In this document: one piece after another, positions 17,468 to 24,885 of the stretch
How positions within the stretch are numbered: the first letter of the stretch is position 1
Layout: each line of letters starts with the position of its first letter
Source of the DNA: Pseudooceanicola sp. HF7
GTDB taxonomy: Bacteria; Pseudomonadota; Alphaproteobacteria; Rhodobacterales; Rhodobacteraceae
Length of the DNA stretch: 64,000 bases
Reading direction: 5' to 3'
NCBI RefSeq assembly: GCF_011806405.1
Contig: NZ_JAATOW010000011.1
Location: forward strand, 62,001 to 126,000
Program-made: the position numbers and the translations under genes
The notes under the pieces: model-generated
What the model was told of the DNA's origin: nothing
Seen by the model: only the letters and a program-made list of their open reading frames with translations
Database searches by the model: none

Positions 17468-19926
17468 TCTGCGGGCTCCATCTTTGTGGTTGCCGGCTTG
17501 CCGAAGACGGCCATCGGATTGAATTCGTGCTTGTCGACGCCAGAGACGCGCGCGGACCAGGGATCGGTCTGGGAGTTTTCCTGAGAGATGACGAAGCGGT
17601 CATAGTAGGCGCGGCGCCCGGTGAGATCGTCGAAGATCGCTGCCTTCACGGTGTCGTACCCGACCCGCTCGGCCCATTTGTAGATCCGCTCAAGGTAGAA
17701 ACCCTGTTCGCGATACATTTGGGTCAAGGCACCCGCGATCTCGAGTACCTCTTCCTCGGTCTTCACGGTGCCCAGCTTCGTCGTGCCCTGGATATGCAGG
17801 CCCGCCGCGCCGCCGTAAACGATCTGGTAGCCGCTCTCGACGCAGATGACGCCGATGTCCTTGCAGGTGGCTTCCGCGCAATTGCGCGGGCAGCCGGTGA
17901 CCGCCAGCTTGACCTTCGCGGGCGTCCAGGAGCCCCAAAGGAACTTCTCGAGCTTGATGCCGAGGCCGGTGCTGTCCTGCGTTCCGAAGCGGCACCAGGT
18001 CGAGCCCACGCAGGTCTTAACCGTGCGCAGACCCTTGGCATAGGCGTGTCCGGAAACGAGGCCCGCATCGTTCAGGTCGGACCAGACCGCCGGCAGGTCT
18101 TCCTTCTTGATGCCCAGCAGGTCGATCCGCTGACCACCCGTGACCTTCACGTCCGGAATGTTGAACTTGTCGACGACATTGGCGATGGCCCGCAGCTCAT
18201 CGGCAGAGGTCATGCCACCCCACATCCGCGGAACAACGGAATAGGTGCCGTCCTTCTGGATGTTCGCGTGGACGCGTTCGTTGATGAAGCGCGACTGCTG
18301 GTCGTCCTTGTATTCGGTCGGCCAGTCGGACAACAGGTAGTAGTTCAACGCCGGGCGGCACTTGGCGCAGCCGTTGGCGGTGGACCATTCCAGCTCCTGC
18401 ATGACCGCCGGGATGGACTTCAGCTTCTTCGCGACGATAAGGCGACGGACCTCGCCGTGGCCCAGCGTGGTGCAGCCGCACATTCCCTCGGATTTCTTCT
18501 CGAAGCTGTCCCCAAGGGTCAGCGCGATCACGCTCTCGACCAGCCCGGTGCAGGTTCCGCAGGAGGCAGAAGCCTTGGTGTGTGCGCGAACCTCGGCCAG
18601 CGAGGTCAGGCCCTTCTCGTTGATCGCGTCGATGATCTTGCCCTTGCAGATGCCGTTGCAGCCGCAGATTTCCGCATTGCTCGACAGGTTGGCCACGGCG
18701 GCCAGCGGATCGGCGGCAACGCCGCCTCCCTGGTGCGCCTGACCGAAGATGAGCGTATCGCGCAGCGCGCTGACATCTTCGCCCGATTTCAGGAACTCGT
18801 TGAACCACATGCCATCGGCCACATCGCCGTAAAGCACGGCGCCGATCACGCGGTTGTTCTTCAGGGTGACCCGCTTGTAGCTGCCACGCGCGGCGTCTCG
18901 TAGGACGACATCCTCGCGGTCAGGCCCGTCTTGAAAATCACCGACGGAATAGAGGTTGATCCCGGTCACCTTCAGCTTGGTCGGCGTCTCGGCATGGGCA
19001 AAGGCGGCGGCGTCCCCGGTCAGGGTTGCCGCGGCGACCTTCGCCATCTGGTAGAGCGGTGCGACCAAGCCGTAGACGAACCCGCCCACCTCGACACATT
19101 CGCCGACCGACAGGATGTCTGGATCGGAGGTGCGCATCTGCGCGTCGGTGACAATGCCGCGACCGACCTCCAGCCCGGCCTGAGCCGCCAGCGCGATGTT
19201 CGGGCGGATGCCGACAGCCATCACCACGAGGGAGGCGTCGATGACCTCGCCATCTTCCAGCTCGACACCTTCGACCTTGTCCATACCAAGGATCAGCTTG
19301 GTGTTGGCGCCGCAGCGGACGTCGATCCCGCGACCTTCCAGTTCCTTTTGGAGCAGGTAGCCTGCGGCCGGGTCCAGTTGGCGCTCCAGCAGGGTCGGCA
19401 TGAGGTGCAGGACGGTGACGTCCATGCCCTGTGCCTTCAGACCGGCGGCTGCTTCCAGCCCCAGGAGGCCGCCGCCGATGACCACGGCGCGCCCACCCCG
19501 GGCCGCCGCAGCTGTCATGGTTTCGACATCGTCGAGATCGCGATAGGCGATCACGCCAGGCAGTTGATGACCCGGAACCTGGATGATGAAGGGGGTCGAC
19601 CCGGTGGCGATGACAAGCTTGTCATAAGCGGCGGTGATACCGCCTTCGGAGGTAACGGTCTTAGCGTCACGGTCGATCTCGACGACCTTTTCGCCCCGGT
19701 GCAGGGCAATGCCGTTGTCCGCATACCAAGCGTCATCGTGGATGACGATGTCGTCGAAGCTCTTCTCGCCCCACAGGACCGGCGATAGCATGATGCGGTC
19801 GTAGTTCACCCGCGGTTCGGCGTTGAAGATGGTGACGTCGTAGGCGCCTTTCGCCTCGAACAGGTGTTCAAGCATCCGGCCGGGGGCCATGCCGTTTCCG
19901 ACGATGACGAGCTTCTGCCTGGACAT
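17464..19926 (-). CDS. nirB: Assimilatory nitrite reductase [NAD(P)H] large subunit
   Basis: An 820-residue cytoplasmic enzyme with the full NirB domain order. Residues 1-310 are the FAD/NAD(P)H reductase part (VIGGGLLGLEAA near 149-160). The BFD-type [2Fe-2S] domain has Cys421, 423, 456 and 459, and a second BFD-like Cys set lies at 483/485/520/523. Residues about 550-780 are the sulfite/nitrite reductase part, with siroheme and [4Fe-4S] ligands Cys639, 645, 679 and 683 (CVGSTWC and TGCPRNC). All cofactor residues are intact. It needs siroheme, yet the siroheme synthase gene just upstream (20756-21258) is broken. Expression is probably controlled through the leader RNA at 20046-20120. Confidence 0.97.
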   Translation of the reverse strand: MSRQKLVIVGNGMAPGRMLEHLFEAKGAYDVTIFNAEPRVNYDRIMLSPVLWGEKSFDDIVIHDDAWYADNGIALHRGEKVVEIDRDAKTVTSEGGITAAYDKLVIATGSTPFIIQVPGHQLPGVIAYRDLDDVETMTAAAARGGRAVVIGGGLLGLEAAAGLKAQGMDVTVLHLMPTLLERQLDPAAGYLLQKELEGRGIDVRCGANTKLILGMDKVEGVELEDGEVIDASLVVMAVGIRPNIALAAQAGLEVGRGIVTDAQMRTSDPDILSVGECVEVGGFVYGLVAPLYQMAKVAAATLTGDAAAFAHAETPTKLKVTGINLYSVGDFQDGPDREDVVLRDAARGSYKRVTLKNNRVIGAVLYGDVADGMWFNEFLKSGEDVSALRDTLIFGQAHQGGGVAADPLAAVANLSSNAEICGCNGICKGKIIDAINEKGLTSLAEVRAHTKASASCGTCTGLVESVIALTLGDSFEKKSEGMCGCTTLGHGEVRRLIVAKKLKSIPAVMQELEWSTANGCAKCRPALNYYLLSDWPTEYKDDQQSRFINERVHANIQKDGTYSVVPRMWGGMTSADELRAIANVVDKFNIPDVKVTGGQRIDLLGIKKEDLPAVWSDLNDAGLVSGHAYAKGLRTVKTCVGSTWCRFGTQDSTGLGIKLEKFLWGSWTPAKVKLAVTGCPRNCAEATCKDIGVICVESGYQIVYGGAAGLHIQGTTKLGTVKTEEEVLEIAGALTQMYREQGFYLERIYKWAERVGYDTVKAAIFDDLTGRRAYYDRFVISQENSQTDPWSARVSGVDKHEFNPMAVFGKPATTKMEPAE

Positions 19927-20045
19927 GACGTCCTCCGGTTCGCTGGTGCGGAACCGGGTGAGTCCGGGCCGCGGCGGTTTCTGTCAGGGAAGGCTGCAAG
20001 CCATGAGGCAAGGCGTATCCCGCGATCTGAAATTCAGAGCGTCGA

Positions 20046-20120
20046 GCAGCGCCATTGCTGCGTGGCCTATGGTCCGGGGACCGGTGGCCGATGTGACGGA
20101 AATCGCCGCGCCGTTGCGGC
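20046..20120 (-). promoter_or_regulatory. nirB leader RNA with two ANTAR-type hairpins (NasT/NasR target)
   Basis: The leader of nirB contains two 5-bp hairpins, each with a six-base loop. The first is 20105-20120, read as GCCGC-AACGGC-GCGGC on the - strand. The second is 20046-20061, read as GCAGC-AATGGC-GCTGC. Both loops have A at position 1 and G at position 4, the rule for RNAs bound by ANTAR antitermination proteins such as NasR and NasT. The linker can fold into its own stem (GGTC/GACC inside GGCC/GGCC). Downstream, a GGCT/AGCC stem followed by TTCCC is a possible but weak terminator. The promoter should lie above 20165, in the AT-rich stretch. No nasS or nasT gene is in the window. Confidence 0.65.
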
Positions 20121-20343
20121 AGAGTGGAGGCGATGTAGCCTCACTTATGAATGCGGTAACTTAGAATATATTATTGGCACAATCCCTTTTTGCGCGAATA
20201 GCGATTTTTGCTATGGCAGAGAGGATTTGCCTTTTGAGCAGGCAGATTTTGTGGGCATCTTGCATAGGTTGCTCGCCTGATGAGCAGCTTTTAAACCATT
20301 CGCGAAGCCACGGTGCGTGCGTGACCAAGACCATCGGGCACAC

Positions 20344-20703
20344 CTAAAGGTTGTCCGGGAGCATAGGTCCGGAAAGAGTCGTGCCAATTCGTGTTATCTT
20401 GCCGGGACGGCATCTTCCTGCGCGCGTGCGCCGCCAAGAAGGATCGACCAGAGGATCATCGCCTTCCATGAGGCGCGTCACTTCGCCGACCCAGATTTCC
20501 GCGCCTGGGCGACGCCGCCGGACCGCCCCCGGGTGCTCTTCTGCAGCCCGCCACCGATCAACTGGATCACGACCTTCATCAGGTTGCTTTGCGAAACGCC
20601 CCAGGCCCGGGGCATCCCGGAGATGGGCACCACGCGATCCTGATCGCGCTCCGAGATAGAGGCAGACCCGTAAGGCTTTATCGGTGAAGTTGGAGAGTTT
20701 CAT
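20344..20703 (-). pseudogene. Decayed NsrR-like Rrf2-family regulator
   Basis: Starting at 20703 the frame reads MKLSNFTDKALRVCLYLG, the usual opening of NsrR/Rrf2 regulators. After about residue 18 the family sequence continues only in another frame: DRVVPIS, WGVSQSNLMKVV and the wing STRGRSGGVA are all recognisable. It then returns to the first frame with EIWVGEVTRLMEGDDPLV. At least two compensating frameshifts are needed, and the cysteine-bearing cluster-binding region after MEGDD is not recognisable. The gene is therefore a wreck. NsrR-type proteins sense nitric oxide or iron-sulfur state and often govern nitrite genes, so its place upstream of nirB suggests lost local control. Confidence 0.72.
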
Positions 20704-20755
20704 AAGAAATCCAAGGCTATTATCGCTTCAAGCTAGAAGCAGATATAAAAAGCCA

Positions 20756-21258
20756 TCAAGATCCCTGGACCGCGGTTTCATAGGAGGCTGCTCCGGGGGC
20801 CAACGACTTGAGGTATCGCAACATGAGAATGGCCGGGCCTTTGGTTCCCTGAGCCGCAACCGTTTCGGACAAGGCGCCGAGCGTAGTCGATACCTTTCGT
20901 TGCGGGTCTATGCTGAGAGACGCCACAATACCCATCAGCCTGGACCTGGACCGCTTTTTCGACGGCCATGAAAAGGCAATGTAAGTCCCCGGTCTGGAGA
21001 GGAGCGCACGATCCGGAGCGGCAAGTGCCTGTCGTGACGACGAAGGTATCGGTTTCGTCACGCTCGGTCAGCGATTGCCCAAGCGCCGCGGCGGTAGCTG
21101 AGGCTGCGATGATGCCGGGCAAGATTTCGACTTCGATACCAGCGGTTCCGGTAGCCGCAATCTAGTCGCAGGCGCGCCTTGCGGGCAACTTCTTCTCCCC
21201 CACCGCACAACACGACACGGCGACCCTCCATTCGGAGAAACATCGGAAAGTTCTTCAT
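20756..21258 (-). pseudogene. cysG: Siroheme synthase CysG, internally deleted and frameshifted
   Basis: The start (21258) reads MKNFPMFLRMEGRRVVLCGGGEE, the N-terminus of the CysG dehydrogenase/ferrochelatase domain. After about 30 residues the sequence jumps, in another frame, to the methyltransferase domain: LPGIIAASATAAALGQSLTER and TFVVTTGTC. The C-terminal pattern TTLGALSETVAAQG and GPAILMLRY then appears in a third frame. An intact CysG is about 460 residues; this remnant spans about 500 bases, so most of the gene is gone. CysG makes the siroheme that NirB needs, and it commonly sits in nir clusters. A functional copy must lie elsewhere if NirB works. Confidence 0.78.
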
Positions 21259-21632
21259 CGCGCAGCTTCGTAAACGGGAAATAGGCCGCCGACACCTACG
21301 TGTCGCCTGTCACGCAAAGTTGAGCAGCCTTGCCCAATAGCCCATCTTCGGGCAACAACTACGCCAGAGCTGTCTTGAGAAGATAATCTGCCGCTCTTCT
21401 TCGAGATTGGAGAAACATTCGACATTTCGGAATGATTTCATGTCCCAGCTGCGGCACCACAAATCTCATGTTTGAAGGTCGGCAAAGGGCCGCCCGTCGA
21501 CAGACCCACTCACTTTAGCTGGCCGGCCGCCGCGCTGCCACAAATGGGCTTCGAGCCCATATCACCCAATGCTGCAGAGCGAGCCGATGACCGGTTCTAA
21601 CCTTTCCGGCTCTTAAGCAAGTGCTCGGAAGT
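21259..21632. other. Gap of degraded sequence, nothing assignable
   Basis: This stretch of about 370 bases lies between the cysG remnant and the acetyltransferase. Its composition is less GC-biased than neighbouring genes and frames are broken on both strands. A 7-bp hairpin with a 3-base loop lies at 21544-21560 (ATGGGCT/AGCCCAT). No gene, tRNA or repeat could be identified. Confidence 0.3.
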
Positions 21633-22088
21633 TCAAGAGGCCCGATACATCAGGACGCGGTTAGATCGGACGAAGCCAAACTTGCTATACAGTGCGGTGA
21701 GCGATTGCGCGTGCTCGGCTTCCGGCGTGATGACGAGATAGCTCTGGCGAACCCCGCTGTCGTCTGCCCATTCGAGCACAAGCTCTATCAATTGTCGCGC
21801 CAGGCCCTGGCCGCGGCGCTCGGGAACGACAAACAGATCCTCTATCTCTGCCGCCCAGCCAAACTCAACCCCGCAGGTTAAGCTCGCGGAAGCAAGCCCG
21901 ATCGCCGACCCGTTAGCAGTCGCCACGAAAACGGACGCCCGATCATCCGCAAGCATCTGTCTCAAATTGGCTTCGATCTCGGGTCGCGCGATCTTGATGG
22001 CGTCCTCTGCAAAGAAACGCTCGTAGAGTGGAATGAGCTCCGGAATGTCGTTCAAACCGGCGCGCATGATGTTGAACGTTGAAGTCAT
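21633..22088 (-). CDS. GNAT family N-acetyltransferase
   Basis: A 151-residue single-domain acetyltransferase. Motif A, which binds acetyl-CoA, is clear near residues 88-101 (EDLFVVPERRGQGLARQLIE). The C-terminal strand and helix follow with ALYSKFGFVRSNRVLMYR. I chose ATG 22088 because it starts the domain correctly; an in-frame extension of 66 codons upstream has no family similarity. The substrate is unknown; small GNATs of this type acetylate amines such as amino acids, polyamines or aminoglycosides. It stands alone, divergent from the gene at 22448. Confidence 0.85.
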   Translation of the reverse strand: MTSTFNIMRAGLNDIPELIPLYERFFAEDAIKIARPEIEANLRQMLADDRASVFVATANGSAIGLASASLTCGVEFGWAAEIEDLFVVPERRGQGLARQLIELVLEWADDSGVRQSYLVITPEAEHAQSLTALYSKFGFVRSNRVLMYRAS

Positions 22089-22447
22089 TCTCAGCACCTT
22101 AAGGCGCGTTAATAATGTTGACCAGTTCTCGGTAATATCCGCCAAACACCACCTACAGGAACCGGACCTCTGCCACGGCTGCAGATAAGGCGTTCTTTGT
22201 CCCGCATCCCCGACCTCCAACCAGCCGATCGCGCTGCGCCTTGCATGAATGGCCGCTTCCGTGATGCTGCGGAGCAGCGGTGGCACTAAAGACTAACGGC
22301 AGGTGAGGGCCGCAAGCGACGGGGCACCTGACCAGAGCCTTTAGCCTGGCCCGCCGTATCGCCACACGTCTGCTCGGAGCCCATTGTGTCACAGCCGCGT
22401 CTCGATATTCTCGGCCCTAGCGACATCTCTGCAGAAGGACGGCGTCC
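22089..22447. other. Divergent intergenic region
   Basis: About 360 bases separate the acetyltransferase (leftward) from the DUF4344 gene (rightward), so both promoters should lie here. GAAGGACGGCGTCC before 22448 is the ribosome-binding site of the rightward gene. I see no clear promoter boxes, repeat or RNA gene. Confidence 0.3.
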
Positions 22448-23173
22448 ATGTTTAGAACTGTGATCCTTGCTGCGGCAATGGCGAGCGCGCCGCCACTGAT
22501 TGCGCAGGATAAACAAGTGCTTTCGCAGGCAACTACGGACGCGCTCGTCCATGTGGTTGCGCATGAGATCGGCCATGCGTTTCTAAGGGAGTTCGACCTT
22601 CCGATGATCGGGCCCGAAGAGGCGATCGTTGACGATTTCGCGACAGTCTACGTCCACCTGATGTTCCCCGAGCGTGTTGAGCAGATCGTCGCCGCCCGTG
22701 CGGATCAGAACCTCGCTGACGGAGAGGAGGCGGGGCGATTCAGCGAGTATCTTGACGACGATCAGCGGGCGGGACGCTCGGTCTGCCTTCTCTATGGTCT
22801 TGAGCCCGAGCGGTACGAGAGCCTCGTTGAGCGCTATGACATGAACGATGACGACGTGGCCGCTTGCCGGGATTTCGGCCCGGAGGTCGGGCGTGCCTGG
22901 CGACGTCTGCTCGATGCGCATCGTATGCCGGATCGCGCGAGGGTCACCGAAGTTCGTCTGATCGCGGATCAATTCCCTCTTTCCCAAATGATCGTCGACA
23001 GCGAGCTGAGCGCCATGGCCTACGATCTATTGTCGGAAATAGACTGGCACTCGCTAATCACATTGTCCTTGGAGCGCTGCGAGGGTGAAACTGGCTGGTC
23101 GAGAAATCAGCGCAAAATCACCATCTGCGATTCCTATGTCGAGCGTTTCGAGGAACAGTTGAGCGGCCACTGA
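22448..23173 (+). CDS. Secreted DUF4344-type putative metallopeptidase
   Basis: A 241-residue exported protein (signal peptide, cleavage near IAQ-DK). It has a zinc-protease motif HEIGH at residues 39-43, with the downstream acidic region GPEEAIVDDFATVYV near residues 54-68 that could give the third ligand. Three Cys are spread through the mature part and may form a disulfide. This matches the DUF4344 putative metallopeptidase family, whose function is not established. It lies among decayed sequence and has no obvious operon partner. Confidence 0.72.
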   Translation: MFRTVILAAAMASAPPLIAQDKQVLSQATTDALVHVVAHEIGHAFLREFDLPMIGPEEAIVDDFATVYVHLMFPERVEQIVAARADQNLADGEEAGRFSEYLDDDQRAGRSVCLLYGLEPERYESLVERYDMNDDDVAACRDFGPEVGRAWRRLLDAHRMPDRARVTEVRLIADQFPLSQMIVDSELSAMAYDLLSEIDWHSLITLSLERCEGETGWSRNQRKITICDSYVERFEEQLSGH

Positions 23174-23195
23174 CCGATACGCGCCGGGTATCCTT

Positions 23196-23335
23196 GGAGG
23201 TCGGCTTCGTCCGCTCAGCAGACCCTGCGGCCCCGTTAGGGTTTGCGAGCGCGGCGAACGGCAGATTTGATGCGCTGCGCTGCAGCATTCTGATCCGAGG
23301 CCGAAGGTCGGCTCAGGGCTCGCAGCGACGCTTTC
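23196..23335 (+). repeat. Diverged intergenic repeat, copy A
   Basis: About 140 bases downstream of the DUF4344 gene are clearly related to 24027-24170, by eye about 75% identical. Shared blocks include GTCCGCTCAGCAG, CGAACGGCAG, GCTGCAGCA and TCAGGGC. Both copies are direct and each lies just after a + strand gene. It resembles a noncoding intergenic repeat family rather than a gene fragment. No terminal repeats or transposase are visible. Confidence 0.6.
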
Positions 23336-23508
23336 AAGGGACCAGACGCTTGACCCTGCGGAGCAGCGAAGGTTGGGAACGAGCCCTTTCACGACATTGA
23401 TACTGCAGTATCGGAAAACATGATTTGTTGCGCGGAGCTCATTGAAGATTTCTTCTGGGGCAGTGGTCCTTATCTGGGAATGGCCTTTGGCAAGCAGAAG
23501 GAAACAAA

Positions 23509-23979
23509 GTGAGGAGAACTACGACGACAACGATTGCCCTATGTATAGCGACCACCGCATTCGCCGATGGAACAAGGGCGATACAGCACATTGAATGTGC
23601 CGCCTACGCCGAACTCAGCCGACTTCCGTTGGTACGCATCGAGGGCGCATCTCGCGCGAACGCTGATGCCGATCATTTGCGCGACGCGCACATGGCCGAG
23701 GCATTGAAGCTTGGAGCGCCACTGGTCGAAAAGGATTCCGGCTTTCCCGGGTTCATCAAGCCCCGACCAGTAGGAGGGTCGGCCGAGGCAGGCATCGGCT
23801 ATTTCTTAGGGTCTGTTGTGAAGGCAGAGCAAGATCGTTTCGAGCTACTGCACGGTGCCCCACCGACCAGTGGCCAGTCCCTCGATGACCGCTTCGAACA
23901 ACTCGCCGACTGGTACCGCCTACGCTCTGCGGAAATGACAAGTCGCTACGAAGTAGCCGGTTGCATTGACCTTTTCTGA
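23509..23979 (+). CDS. Small secreted hypothetical protein
   Basis: A 156-residue protein starting with GTG after an AGAAGGA ribosome-binding site. The first 19 residues form a plausible signal peptide (basic, Thr-rich, then hydrophobic, cleavage near AFA-DG). The mature part is mostly helical, with two Cys (near residues 30 and 152) that could pair. I do not recognise a family. It is flanked by the two repeat copies at 23196 and 24027, so the gene and one repeat could be a duplicated or inserted unit. Confidence 0.6.
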   Translation: MRRTTTTTIALCIATTAFADGTRAIQHIECAAYAELSRLPLVRIEGASRANADADHLRDAHMAEALKLGAPLVEKDSGFPGFIKPRPVGGSAEAGIGYFLGSVVKAEQDRFELLHGAPPTSGQSLDDRFEQLADWYRLRSAEMTSRYEVAGCIDLF

Positions 23980-24026
23980 GGCAAAAACGAACCGTTCACT
24001 GAACCCAACATTTGCGCAGTTGCAAC

Positions 24027-24170
24027 GGAGGTCTGGAAGGTCCGCTCAGCAGGCCTTACGATCCCGCCAGGGTTCGCACGCGCTTCGAACGGCAGCTTTG
24101 ACGGGCTGTGCTGCAGCAGTCTTATTCAGGGCTGAAAGTCGATTCAGGGCCGGCGTCGACGCAGGGTGCT
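24027..24170 (+). repeat. Diverged intergenic repeat, copy B
   Basis: This is the partner of 23196-23335, in the same orientation, starting about 50 bases after the small secreted protein gene. Similarity runs from GGAGGTC to GGGC, with small insertions and deletions. It lies in an otherwise empty gap (23980-24318). Confidence 0.6.
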
Positions 24171-24318
24171 GGTCGAGGTGGTCGGCGTAGGCAGCTGAAG
24201 AGCCGCATGACCGGTTTGTGCCCTATCCGGCTGTCGGCCCCAATGCCCACCGCCGCGTCCCAAAATCAGCTGTTGAAATTCTCCAACTGTCCTTGCCAGA
24301 CAACCTATTTGCACTCGC

Positions 24319-24885
24319 CTACCGCTTGTTGGAGGCGGCCCATTCTCGTTGCAGCAATGCGTATTGCATGGTGTTCTCGTAGATAGGCTGGCCGGTATCG
24401 TCTTCTTGGAAGGAGATGTAGTTCAGAAACAGCCCCTCACGTCGCATTCCCAACCGCTCGCAGAGCTTCTGCGAGGGTAAGTTGTGATCTTCGACATAGG
24501 CATGGAGGCGGCGCATGCCCTGGGCCTGGAAGAGATCGGCAAACAGGGCATGCGCAGCCTCAAACGCATAGCCCTGTCCTGAAAACGCCGGTTTGAAGTT
24601 CCATCCAACCGAAACCGTGTCACCCTCGGGATGCGCGAAGAGGTCCCCGATGAGCTGGTCGCTTTCCTTAAGGCAGACGGCGATCTGGGAGTCGTCCGCG
24701 TCGCGCCGCTCGGCCTCGGGCAAGGCGGCGTCCATGTCCCGGAGGGTCAGCGACAGGAAGCAGCTCGCGACCGGAAATGCCAGATATGCCAGCAGCCCGC
24801 CCGCATCCTCGCGGCGCAAGTTTCGAAGAAGCAGGCGTTCGGTTTCGATCGGCTTAATGGATGTCCCTTTCGGCTCGGGGCTCAA
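24319..24885 (-). CDS. GNAT family N-acetyltransferase (RimJ/RimL type)
   Basis: A 188-residue acetyltransferase. It opens with the RimJ/L pattern ETERLLLRNLRREDA near residues 14-28. Acetyl-CoA motif A appears as FKPAFSGQGYAFEAA near residues 97-111, and the end motif as LPSQKLCERLGMRREG near residues 135-150. The ATG overlaps the stop of the efflux pump gene (ATGA), so it is the second gene of that operon. A coupled exporter and acetyltransferase suggests both handle the same toxic compound, though the substrate is unknown. Confidence 0.88.
   Translation of the reverse strand: MSPEPKGTSIKPIETERLLLRNLRREDAGGLLAYLAFPVASCFLSLTLRDMDAALPEAERRDADDSQIAVCLKESDQLIGDLFAHPEGDTVSVGWNFKPAFSGQGYAFEAAHALFADLFQAQGMRRLHAYVEDHNLPSQKLCERLGMRREGLFLNYISFQEDDTGQPIYENTMQYALLQREWAASNKR

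Noticed and set aside
20170-20195. TTGGCAC...TTGC resembling a sigma-54 promoter
   Set aside because: The spacing between GG and GC is 14 bases instead of 10, and it points away from nirB.
21420-21480. Peptide with CPSCG motif suggesting an IspG or zinc-finger remnant
   Set aside because: Only about ten residues match and the flanking sequence does not continue any family.
21544-21560. T-arm-like hairpin suggesting a tRNA fragment
   Set aside because: No acceptor, D or anticodon arm fits around it and the loop is only three bases when fully paired.
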